Assembly (NCBI GenBank): GCA_021527695.1
Contig: JAKFAO010000008.1
Span: 1,116,001-1,180,000, forward strand
From: Naematelia aurantialba
Lineage: Eukaryota > Basidiomycota > Tremellomycetes > Tremellales > Naemateliaceae
Reading direction: 5' to 3'
DNA length: 64,000 nucleotides
How positions within the stretch are numbered: position 1 is the first letter of the stretch; every line of letters starts with the position of its first letter. Both the position numbers and the translations under genes were made by a program. The notes beneath the pieces were generated by a model. That model did no database searches. It was not told where the DNA came from and saw only the letters and a program-made list of their open reading frames with translations. Of this stretch, positions 46,186 to 56,154 are shown in pieces.

Positions 46186-47577
46186 TCATCTACAACCCGT
46201 CTCCTCATGAGAGTTATCCACCACTCGTTTAGTCTTTACTTTGGTCTTTGGGCTTCTTGGAAATAAGTACGTAATGCAGGAAGCTTGATTGTGTCCACGG
46301 ATCAGGCGGACACAGCGCACTGCGTGTGGGACGTCACTTTCCCCTCTCTTCCACTCTCGCGTACAAAGCACTGTTACCGGGTCGTCATCCAGATAAAAGC
46401 AGAAGCGTTCCTTCTGGGTCACCCAATCGACTGTATAGAACGACGCAAGGCACGTATCACACATAGTAATCTCGGCCAGTTTGCTGCGGTTGCTCCGTGT
46501 TGTCCATGTGTCTCGCTGGAAATCGCAATCCTTGAGGCCAGCCGTGCATTTCAACTGGAACAGCCGTTCCGAAGGCTTTGCATCTCGAGGTGGATTGGGC
46601 TGCCTTAGCTCACTGAGAGAGAATACATGGCGGCGTGACGTCTTTGCAGACGTGTTTCTGTGTGTTCTGAGTGTTCTGAGTGCTCGGGACCTTTCTGCAA
46701 TCTCTTGCTCAGCTTGTGTTGCTTCCGGTATCTCTAGGATGGTGCATTGACGAGCTGTTTGGCTTTCGTCGGAAGCTTCTTGGGGCTCAATCAAAGGAGC
46801 ATAGGCTTCCTGTATGACTCGCGGACTCTGGGCAGGGCTTGTGAAGGACAGTTGAGATGTTCGGGACTCAAGTTGGGAATCCGAGGTTGTCATTGGCTTA
46901 TTTATAGAAAGACGGCTTGAATATGATTTTTCAGGTCTCTCCACAATGGGGAGTACCAAAAGGTCTAAAAGTTGTCGCCAGGGTGGGCATTCGGGCGGGC
47001 TATCCTGAAATGAGGTTCCGATAAGTTCTTCTTCTTCGTCCCCTGCACTCGTGTCTGGTTTGTCAGTGGCAGCGTGTTCAGGGAATCTCTGAACCAGGAG
47101 GTTGTCAAGGATAGTTTCCGTTTCCTGATTACCTCCAGACCCATTGCCCGCTGCTTGTGTTGCTTTCCCACCAAATTTCCACCACTCATCGAATGCGTCA
47201 AGTGGACTGCCCCCAGATGACTGCCTTGGCCCAGCTTCGAACGCTTCAAGCCATCCCAGATCTTCCTCTTCAATCAGGAATTCCCCCCCAAGGCATCCAT
47301 AGTGATTCTCGCGGCTCATTGGTGTATCGTCATGAGGAAGGGAGCTCAGTATATTGCTAAGTTTGTCGGTTTGTTGCTCCAGGTCTCGTGACGACTTAAC
47401 CCACTCGTACGCACTGTAAGACACTTCGTGTTCGGTGTGATCATCTTCGTACTGGGTAACACCGGTGTGGGGATCCGAATTGCATTGGCCCTGGATGGGC
47501 GCCGCCGCCACCTCAGAAATCTCTGTAGCCCTCAAGGCGCTAATTGCGTGACGCACATGGGGCTTAAGGAACGACAT
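46186..47577 (-). CDS. Unrecognised protein with Cys motif, tandem copy A
   Basis: Open frame of 463 codons from the first ATG at 47577; the frame is open further upstream through non-ATG codons. The N-terminal 300 aa are acidic, Ser/Glu/Gln rich and look disordered. The C-terminal ~130 aa carry C-x6-C (KCTAGLKDC), then about 21 residues, then CDTC, about 28 residues, then C-T. This spacing repeats almost exactly in the next gene upstream (48369-49479), so the two are paralogues and the cysteines probably bind zinc. No known family recognised. Absence of introns is unusual for this window. Confidence 0.62.
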   Translation of the reverse strand: MSFLKPHVRHAISALRATEISEVAAAPIQGQCNSDPHTGVTQYEDDHTEHEVSYSAYEWVKSSRDLEQQTDKLSNILSSLPHDDTPMSRENHYGCLGGEFLIEEEDLGWLEAFEAGPRQSSGGSPLDAFDEWWKFGGKATQAAGNGSGGNQETETILDNLLVQRFPEHAATDKPDTSAGDEEEELIGTSFQDSPPECPPWRQLLDLLVLPIVERPEKSYSSRLSINKPMTTSDSQLESRTSQLSFTSPAQSPRVIQEAYAPLIEPQEASDESQTARQCTILEIPEATQAEQEIAERSRALRTLRTHRNTSAKTSRRHVFSLSELRQPNPPRDAKPSERLFQLKCTAGLKDCDFQRDTWTTRSNRSKLAEITMCDTCLASFYTVDWVTQKERFCFYLDDDPVTVLCTREWKRGESDVPHAVRCVRLIRGHNQASCITYLFPRSPKTKVKTKRVVDNSHEETGCR

Positions 47578-48368
47578 GAATTGAGGAAGACGAGGGCTCG
47601 ATCTGAAGGTCCAAAAAGTGGGTCGTCGGCGGGGATTTCGAGGAAGAGAAGAGTTAGATGGCGTGAGAGGTGGGTCAAGAATACGCCAGGTTATGCCGAG
47701 ACAGCAACCGTCGGCACCTCTGGACTTCTGGTTGCCTTCGTACTGAAGCTCGGTGGAATGCAACCGGCCAGTCAAAGGAAGTTCCTTAGTCAAGGTCTTC
47801 TACATCAAATCCTGAAGGATTCCGGGCAAGGTTGCCGTGATAAGGATTCGAGGGTGGGAGCGGCACCTCTGAGCTGGCGTCCTCTTTGTCCAAGCAAATT
47901 CCCTCTCGTGAAAGGGTGGGATGTAGCATGACAACACCATCGCGACTTTCAGCTCGGGGATCTTTTGTTGACAGAGCCTTCGTACTGAATGAACCATCAC
48001 AGACTGATACCGCCTACGCCGTCCCCAGTCCAAGAACTCAGATCGTGTACATTCACTCGAGTATATAACCTCCCTTACCCTCCATCAGAATCCCTCGAGA
48101 AAAGTAGCTCTTGTTCGCCACTCTCGGACAATACTGTACTACATCTCTAGAATCCCTTAGTTTCGGTGTTGTCCTGAGGCCGTTACTCCCCACAGTCACC
48201 CACCTGTCACCATATCCATGTTGGCTACCGGCCGACCTCGCCTCGGGGCCTCGTCAACCACCTACACACTCCCGATCATTCCGCGAAACCGCGGGCCGAG
48301 CCACCAGAACTATCAGCGTGGTTGGTAAGTTGTATCGTCACAGTGCCTTTGACAGCGCTCAACAGCGC
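47578..48368. other. Intergenic between the tandem Cys-motif paralogues
   Basis: 791 nt. Upstream region of copy A and 3' flank of copy B. A short direct repeat (ACAGCGCTCA twice) occurs near 48350-48371. Plus-strand ORF 47428-47931 is a shadow. Confidence 0.45.
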
Positions 48369-49479
48369 TCAGACTGCGCCACTCCCTATATTTCGTCCTT
48401 CTCTCCAGTCATTGCTTGCGCGGCAGGCGATTCGCCCGGCGGGTGAAACAGTCGTTCTCCCCGGCCCAGTGGTGACCAGGTGTGGCGCAGCTGATCGTCC
48501 TGCTCTCCAGCATGTGGTGCAAACGAACGATCCAATGTTCCACTCTTTCAACACTCTAGTTCTCTTCATTTGATTGACATCGGCGAACAGAACTGTTAGA
48601 CAGTCATCACAGAAGAGCTTGTCCCTGCATGGCCGGGTTTGTCGCACATTGGAATACACATATCGGTTCACAAAAGTGCACCCTTGAAAGCGGCCATCAC
48701 AAGTGACTTTACTTACAGTGTGATGTTTCCTGAATGGTGGGGCCCTAGTTTGCTGAGATCCCATGGAATACGTTGAACCCCGCGGCTGGTTGCCTTGAGA
48801 CTGTAGGTTCCCCGAAGAAGCGGACAGGTCTGGGCTTGTGCTCACGTGCTGTTTGGGCCACCTAAGCATCGGAGGGACGTTGTCTCCATACACGTCATTG
48901 AGTGAAAACAACATATGCGCAGGACCATAATGCCCTGAAGAGAGACATTGTTGCTCCAAAGTTGGTGGGCGAACTGGCGATTTGCTCGTATGCCAGTTCT
49001 GGTAGTTGTTCATAGCCTGGACCACAATGCTGATAACCCGGACACCACTCTGCATTGTCTGCCTCATCTACTTGAACGCTGCGAGCTGAATCAGACGGCA
49101 CGATGGTACCTACCAGGACCGAGTCATTGATGAACGACTCATCTGCCCGGGAGAAGTTGCTGGTCATGGTCTGCACTACTTTTTCATGGACATTGTCGGA
49201 TGATAAATCATGCGCCGGGTCTTCCTCAGTACTGGCGCTGGCGACTCTGTCTCCAAGAGCAGGTCCCATCTCTTCAGACTGATCTTCGTCAGCGTGCAGC
49301 GTGGAGGAATTGATGTGGTGGTCGTCAGTGAAGACACTGGACGCAGTGGACAGCATGATTTCTTCACCCCAGCCGCCTCTCGACGGTCCTTCATAGTCCC
49401 ACACCAGCATAGGTTTGGGTGTAGTCGTCGAAGGACTGCTGGTATGGACCCAATTGGGGGAATTCCATTGATCATCCAT
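48369..49479 (-). CDS. Unrecognised protein with Cys motif, tandem copy B
   Basis: Starts at ATG 49479 (MDDQWNSPNWVH) in one frame and ends in another frame at 48369. The two overlapping frames (49611-48895 and 49067-48369) must be joined by an intron inside 49067-48895; the strong CTCTTCAG acceptor near 48942 allows a phase-1 join, but the donor is not certain. The C-terminal part shows C-x6-C (TCDGRFQGC), 22 residues, CDDC, 26 residues, C-T-T-C, matching copy A except for one extra cysteine. N-terminal part acidic and Ser/Asp rich. Function unknown; exact exon boundary unresolved. Confidence 0.58.
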
Positions 49480-49920
49480 GAGGGGTCTGAGTGAGGTGTC
49501 CTTCTCTAGACGGGATAGTAAGCGGTTGCTAAGTGTACCGCGAGGGCTGCGATTGCAGGGAGACGTCGTGCGTGGTAGTGAAGTCAAATACGGCAAAGTA
49601 TGAAGTGGCAAAAGTCGTGTAATCGCGTGCGCCTTCGAAAGTTAGGATGATTCTGCTCCCTACAACTTCAACATGGCCGAGCCGAGAGCAGGGCCCCCCT
49701 TATCTTGACCTGCTCGCGGCCCTCTCTTGACTTCAGAAGCCCATCCCTCAAAGCAAGAGGCAAGGGTCAGAGCAGACCTCCTCGTTGCCTTCGATCTGTA
49801 CAGCACCACCGGGAAGAAGGCGTGGGAAACGGCAAAGACAAGCGTCCCTCCATAGTACCAAGACAAATCCATGTGTCCCTCGTATCAAAAATCCCACAGT
49901 GACTACGGTGGCAAGACACT
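49480..49920. other. Intergenic between copy B and the RFC1 3' end
   Basis: 441 nt holding the copy B upstream region and the RFC1 3' flank. A 70-codon minus ORF (49660-49872) has no support. Confidence 0.5.
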
Positions 49921-52900
49921 CTACTTCTTCTTCCCCTTATCTGCCACCTTGCCCTTCTGCCCTTTGGGTTTCACAGCCTTGATCAACTTGTCCTTTGCCA
50001 CGTCGTTGACCTCGTCATCGGACCCAGCGTCCTCCTTATCGCTCGCCTCGTCGGGCACAGGCTCATCCTCTTCGAAGACATCTTCGTTGTCAGGGGTAGG
50101 ACCAAGGTCTGCAATCTTCTTTTTGGACGCGGCGAACATGTCGCCCTTGTGGAACGCGATCGGGTGATCAGATTTGTTGTATCTGCACAGTGTGGTTAGT
50201 ATCGCAGACGCCATGAGGTTACCAGACAACTAGGAAGTGGACGTACTGTCGAGTAAAGGCAGACTTGGTGGAAGTTTCAATCTTTTTCAGGACGATATCG
50301 TCTTTCATGTCGTCAACTCCCAACTCAACAAATGCGTCCCAGTCATCTTTGCCGAGATAGTACTCGTCCATAACCTCGATCGTCTCATCGATATGTTCCT
50401 GTAGGTTGTCAGCGGCCACGACCTTCTCGAAGGACAGCCTCTCGAAAATTTTACACACTTGGCCCTTCTTGCCTAGGAGCGGGTTCACAATCTTTGCGGC
50501 TAACATGGGCATATACGTTTCTCGGATCTCCTGCTTGCTGCCAGACACCTTCAGACGCATACGTATTTGAATATCGGTCAGCTGCCGTCTCAGCTTGCCC
50601 TCCTTCGAGTTCTGCCCAAGCCACCTGGACAACCCTGTTAGCTAAAAGCACTCAAGGGCGATTCGCAAGGTGATTTACTGAGGGAAGGAGGGACCCCATG
50701 ATCCAAAGCCGCTTCCAGTCTGCCGCGTAGGGCCATAAATGAAGTAGGCAGGACGGACAGCAGAGGCAAAGGCGTGCACCGGCAACAGTGACCAATGTTG
50801 CTCGGACCTGCCCCACATGAGCTTAACACTCAATATAATAACATTTTACACAACAACTGACCCATGGATCATACGGTCAATTAAATCACCGTCTGAAATC
50901 GAGTCCGCAGCCTTGCTCAATAGCTCGAGTTGTTTCAAAGTCTTCTCAGGACCTTCGTATTTCGAGGCACTCGCAGGTTCCGTCTTGGCATAATGCTCCT
51001 ACGAACCATCAATAAGCATCCCTACTTCCGAGCGCTTTGACAGACGCACCTGCATGAAGAGTGGTACAAACGAAAAGTCGTGAAAGTAGAGCTCGGCTTT
51101 CTCGTTGAGGGAGTCTCTGTGAGTACGAGAGAACGCATACGGCCCAGCGAGCTTTTCGATGATTGTGAAAGGCGTCAGAATCGAGTTCTTCTCGTTGATC
51201 TTGAGTCTGAGCATGGATCAGCATACGGAGATTAGGTGGACACAGCTCCAACTGACAGCTCCTTGCCTTGGTCAAAGTCCATCTCTTGCCTGCTGAGCTT
51301 GTATGTCGACAACATGTTAAGCACTTGACGGATATCCGAATTGGCCCCTTTCACGAGCTCATCGAGGACGTTTGCAGGGACTTTCATCTTCTCCCTGCCA
51401 TAGGAGTTAGTCAGGACCGCACGAAGAGGGAGGGAGCAATTCGTACTTGAACATGATCGACATGATCCTGGAGCGGACCTCATTCGGACCAGGTCTATGA
51501 TACGGCTCAGCATTGCGGATCAATCGTTGCCACAAAGCGTACCGCCTGAATGTCATATTGAACGTTGTGCTCATCAATGGCTTCATCTTTTGCAAAGTTC
51601 GGTCATTGCAGATCAGGATCATCGGTATCTGCAGACTGAGTTAGCTAGTTGGTTCTGTGGTGCGTCGCAGTCAACCTACTCGGGTTTTCTTGATCAGCCC
51701 ATTCAAGGCACCTACGCCGCCACGATCACCCGCCGACATACCATCCACTTCGTCCATTATCAGGCACGTTCGCGAATCGACCTTGATATCGCCAACCACC
51801 GTTGTGCTCTACAAGAATCATCAACGCATGACTTGGCAGGAATTTACGGCTTACCTTCACGCCTGTTCCCTGAAAGAAACCATCAAGCGAAGTATTATCG
51901 ATATTAGTGTAATTCTGACATGAGTCAGACATGGTAAAATTCCATCAGGGACCAACTCACTTCTACCAACTTCTTGCTCCTCGCGTCACTGGCGTTTAGC
52001 TCGATCGGGTTGTATCCCGCTTGCTTTGCCATGAGATGAGCTGATGTTGTTTTGCCAATACCAGGTGGGCCGGAAATCAGGACTGCGCGATATATGCCCA
52101 TCCCGTCTTTACCAGGCCGTTTAAAACCACTCTTGTAGCTATTATCCCTGATAACTCTAAGCGTCTTCTTCTTCTCGGAGATCCTGCAGAGACACATACC
52201 ATTCTTGGAGCCAAGTGCCCAATCTTTCCACAGCAGTCTTGTTGCCGCAGATCTCTTTTAGATTTTGGGGGGCATACTTGGTGGTCCACAATTGCGCAGA
52301 AACAGGTATCGGCTTCCTGAGAGAAGGTCAGTTCTTTGTCCTACCCACCGCCCATGATGACATACTTTGCCGCAACGCCAGTATCCTTCAGTGCCGCTGT
52401 CTTCCGTTTTTTCAGCATCTCATCTTCCTTCTCCCGTCGCTCCATCTCCCTCGCTTGATCCTCGATCTTCTTCTTCTCCTTCTCCAATGCCTTGATAGCC
52501 TTGTCATCTAACTCTCCTCCTTTCCGTGAGCGGATCAATTCGAGGAACTCGTCTTCATTCAACGTCTCAAGACCAAGCTCTTGGATCTTCTTGAGTTTGG
52601 AGGGACCAGCATTTTCTCCCACGACCACGTACGACGTCTTCTTCGACGGGGCAGTCGTGACTTTCCTGGTCGTTCTTCAGCACGGCGCATGCAACGTAGC
52701 AGGAGAGAATGAAGACTCACCCTCCATACCGCTTCGCCAGCTCTTGGCTCTCTTCTCTGCCCAAGCTTTCTAACTCCCCCGTGAAGACAAATGTGAGACC
52801 AGCTAAGCATTCTGGAGCTCCTTCTGGGACTTCTTTTGAGCCGGGATTTTTCGGTCCAGCGGCTCTAGCAGCCGCCATCGCCCGGAAGCTGAGTGGTGAG

Positions 52901-54049
52901 TGATGCTTCCCAGAGCTACAATCTAGAGAAGGCTCACTTGATGGCGGGCTTTTTTGGTTTCTCCTCCCCTTCATCGTTCTCAAGCTTCTTGGCAGCAGGC
53001 TTGGGAGTTGGTTTCTTGGCAGGCGACTTCTTCGGAGTAGGAGCTGGTTTCTGAAGCGTGGTCTTCTTTGCGGGCGGTTTCTTGGCTGCTGCCTTCTTGG
53101 GTATGTCCTCGTCGTCGTCGAGATCAAAATCGTCATCATCACTCTCATCATCGACGTCCATTGGCTTCAAACGGTTAGTCATAGATCTCAGTATGTCGCA
53201 AGGTTGGTCCAAACGACCTACCGAAGGCTCCCTCTTGGTGACTTTGCCATTCGTCGTCGCAGTCGATGACTTCGCCCTAGGCTTAATCTCTTCCTCTTCT
53301 TCCTCCTCGTCCGACGACTCCAGATAGTTAGGCTTCTTTGCCGAAGCTCGAGGGCCTCCGACTGACTGCCTCTTGGCGATTGGCTTGAAGTCATCCTCAG
53401 AACCAGACTCGCCCTTGACTAGTTTCCGTTTTACTGCGGGCATCTTGGCGGACGGTGGCTGTGAAGGCTTCGGCTTAGATTTGGTCGGTGGTGGGGTCGG
53501 ATCAGGAGATGATTCTACTATGATGGCTTTCTAAGACATGGTATAAGCACCTGAAGGTCGCCATAGCTCACCGAGGATGAGGCGGCGATAGGTGGAGGAA
53601 AGTGTTTCGATGTGGTCGGTTTTGGAGCTGCTGAAGGCTTCTTCGGCTTGACGTCCTCTTCGTCGCTGTCCTCTGTGTAAGGTTAGAAAAGAATGCGAGA
53701 CCAGACCCACCCCCCGACTGACGTAGAACTCACCAATCGTAATGGGTTCTCGGCCCGTACCGCGACCGTTCACAGCCGTGCCCGACGCCGACGGCCCCTA
53801 CAGTCATGAGCTCCAATGGACCCATCAAACGTATGAACTCACACCAGCGGAGCCTTGTGAGAACTGAGTAGCATCAGCGATCAGTTGCGGAAGTGAGCAC
53901 AGCACACGCACGAAGGCTCGGATATCTCCTCCGCCAGTAGGAAGGTCCTTGTCCCTCTTGGGAAGCAGCTTCTTGACCGCGGCTGATGATTGGCTCTTTC
54001 TTGGCGAGGCAGACGCAGACGGGTTAGATGGCGAGGGTGCAGGAGGCAT
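49921..54049 (-). CDS. RFC1: Replication factor C large subunit
   Basis: Twenty exons: 54049-53912, 53863-53845, 53796-53734, 53672-53572, 53530-53222, 53164-52938, 52888-52721, 52665-52366, 52316-52200, 52147-51961, 51914-51855, 51808-51680, 51628-51543, 51494-51447, 51394-51257, 51206-51050, 50998-50862, 50807-50679, 50624-50247, 50182-49921; 1,050 aa. RFC1 is the large subunit of the PCNA clamp loader. Order: an N-terminal DIRAFF box resembling PIP boxes (split by intron 1), an acidic/Lys-rich linker, a BRCT domain (aa ~305-395; [19 protein letters not shown]), an AAA+ module with Walker [13 protein letters not shown] (~505) and Walker [19 protein letters not shown] (~583), then the RFC1 C-terminal domain ([11 protein letters not shown]...WLGQNS) and a charged tail. 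All residues expected for ATP binding are present. Confidence 0.96.
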
Positions 54050-54253
54050 GTCTCCCTCGCTTCGCGAGTCGAGCAGCTGCAGTGAAGCTCAAGGAGGGGG
54101 ATGACAAGAGCGGATACTGTCGGGAGATCGACGATGTGGATCGCGCGGTGGAGGTGACGCGACTGTCTCTCTCTCTCCGTCTGAGAGAAACACTCTTACT
54201 CTTACTCGGTCAACTGTCTAGACATAAAGGAGCATCTACTGTGCAGCACGGCC
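54050..54253. promoter_or_regulatory. Divergent promoter shared by RFC1 and ORC2
   Basis: Only 204 bp separate the two start codons, so the genes must share control sequence. It contains an MCB-like GACGCGA (54156-54162) and CT-repeats. Joint G1/S control is an inference from the gene functions plus this motif. Confidence 0.6.
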
Positions 54254-55915
54254 ATGCCAACGAGCAGCAGCACACGTCAAACCAAGCGGGCTCGGCGGGA
54301 GAGATCATCTGAAGACCCACTGGCTCTGGACGATCCAGAAGCGAGTGCTTCCCACCTTGTGTCCTTCTTGACTGGCTACGATAGCCGGCCTGTCCTCGAG
54401 ATAGACGCCGACAACGACAACGAGGATGAGGACTATGGAGATGGAGATGGACACCCAGAGGTCTCTGACGACGAGTTGGAGGAGTTTGACGATCCGGACG
54501 AGGATACGGATGCTACGCCTACGAAACGGGGAAAGCAGGGCCTGGTAGGCAGCGCCGGGCCCAGTTCGGCCAGAAGTACACCTCGTTCAACACCGACCAA
54601 GGGCCGCAAGACGCCTACTCCGCGTAAGACCAAGTCTTCCCAGCCTTTCGACGAGGCCACTGGAGGTGGAGGAGAAGGTTTCATCCGTCCGTCAAAGGCA
54701 GACGCCTACCTCTTACATGCGTCACGATCGTCTCGGACGTCGGGAAACTCGTACTCTGCATTGGCCCGCCCCCTCTCCCAAGCAAAGTACGAGCAGCACG
54801 CTGCCTCTGCGCGATCTCGTGGCAAGAACCGGGCAGTTGTCCAGGCATGCTTGGAAATTCTGTGCGCCAGGTTCCGGCAGTGGGAGGTCGAGCTGGAGGA
54901 GGGATTCAATATCCTGTGCTACGGCTTTGGGTCCAAACGGCGTCTCCTCAATCGATTTGTCACGGAGCGGCTGTCGCGCAAAGGTCATTGTGTGGTGGTC
55001 AATGGCCACTTTCCACAGCTCGGTATACGGGACGTCTTGTCCCAGATTGAAGATACGCTTTCGATTCCCCAAGACATCCCAGTTCCAGCTTCAGCGTCGA
55101 CTCCGCTTGACCGATCCGCACATCGGACATACGCCTACTTCCTACCTGAATCTGCCCTGTCAAGCAAAGACACACATACATCCCATCGAACGTCGGATGC
55201 CCCGCTCTACCTCGTGATACACAATATCGACTCGCCCACCATCCGCACACCACGTTCGTTAGGTATACTATCCCTCCTTGCATCTTCTCCCCGAATTCAC
55301 ATCATCGCCTCGTTCGATCACTTGCACACTCCTCTCCTCTTCTCTACAACCAGCACGAACACTCCTCCACACACCTTCAAAGGATTTGGAGGCTGGACGG
55401 GCATGCCCCCGCCTAGTCGAGGCTTCAACTGGATCTACCACAATACAACGACGCATGACGACTACGACCTAGAACTCACTTACCAGCGGCTATCGGCGTC
55501 TAACAACGCTATCGGCGGTTTGTCGTCCACTGCGTCAGGCGGGATATCAGAGGAAGGCGCGTTGCAGATACTGCGTTCCGTGCCCCCCATGGCGCTGCGG
55601 CTGCTCAAGGTCTTGCTGTCAAAACAGCTGGCTGCGCTGCCGCCCGAACCAAGCCAGCACGTAGCATACCTTGCTGCTGCGACGGCGCCTGTCTTTGCTA
55701 TCGAAAACGACACGCTACAGCGACTTGCGAGGGAAAAATTCATAGCTAGAGAAGAGGAGCGGTATAATGCCCTGATGGGAGAATTCAAGGACCACGGATT
55801 GGTCGTCGAGGCTCAGACAGACAGCGAGGCGAGGACAGGGCGGTGGGTATGGGTCCCGCTCGGCAAGGCAGCCATCGATCGGGTACTGGAGACGATGGAG
55901 CATGTCGAGGTATAG
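54254..55915 (+). CDS. ORC2: Origin recognition complex subunit 2
   Basis: Uninterrupted 553-codon gene. ORC2 is part of the six-subunit complex that marks replication origins and loads MCM. The N-terminal ~170 aa are acidic and Ser/Thr/Lys rich, with several (S/T)P sites (for example TPTKRGK, STPTKGRK) typical of CDK substrates. The folded part starts near aa 185 and contains EEGFNILCYGFGSKRRLLNRF (the degenerate P-loop-like segment of Orc2), VVVNGHFPQLGIRDVL, YLVIHNIDSPTIR, IHIIASFDHLHTPLLF, FNWIYHNTTTHDDYDLEL and a winged-helix C-terminus. Single-exon structure contrasts with its intron-rich neighbours. 54254 is the first ATG in frame. Confidence 0.96.
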   Translation: MPTSSSTRQTKRARRERSSEDPLALDDPEASASHLVSFLTGYDSRPVLEIDADNDNEDEDYGDGDGHPEVSDDELEEFDDPDEDTDATPTKRGKQGLVGSAGPSSARSTPRSTPTKGRKTPTPRKTKSSQPFDEATGGGGEGFIRPSKADAYLLHASRSSRTSGNSYSALARPLSQAKYEQHAASARSRGKNRAVVQACLEILCARFRQWEVELEEGFNILCYGFGSKRRLLNRFVTERLSRKGHCVVVNGHFPQLGIRDVLSQIEDTLSIPQDIPVPASASTPLDRSAHRTYAYFLPESALSSKDTHTSHRTSDAPLYLVIHNIDSPTIRTPRSLGILSLLASSPRIHIIASFDHLHTPLLFSTTSTNTPPHTFKGFGGWTGMPPPSRGFNWIYHNTTTHDDYDLELTYQRLSASNNAIGGLSSTASGGISEEGALQILRSVPPMALRLLKVLLSKQLAALPPEPSQHVAYLAAATAPVFAIENDTLQRLAREKFIAREEERYNALMGEFKDHGLVVEAQTDSEARTGRWVWVPLGKAAIDRVLETMEHVEV

Positions 55916-56154
55916 GAGCCATTTACCCTGTGGCTGTACCCACAACGAAATCAAGGGTGTAGCAATGCATGGGAAAATTTGCGCAGACCAGAAGCGCACT
56001 ACATAATGTAACGACAGCAGCATTCTGGGTACCTCAACGTATGTCGTATGGTGGTACGTGCGCGTCGGAACTCAGGGGCACGAAACTGTCTTATTGAGCA
56101 GTAAAGTAGCTGAAGAATCCAGTCAGCAAATACCGCCATCGCCTATCTCTGTGC

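Noticed and set aside
46285..46608. Plus-strand ORF opposite the Cys-motif copy A
   Set aside because: Antisense shadow; the minus-strand frame is much longer and its Cys spacing is shared with copy B.
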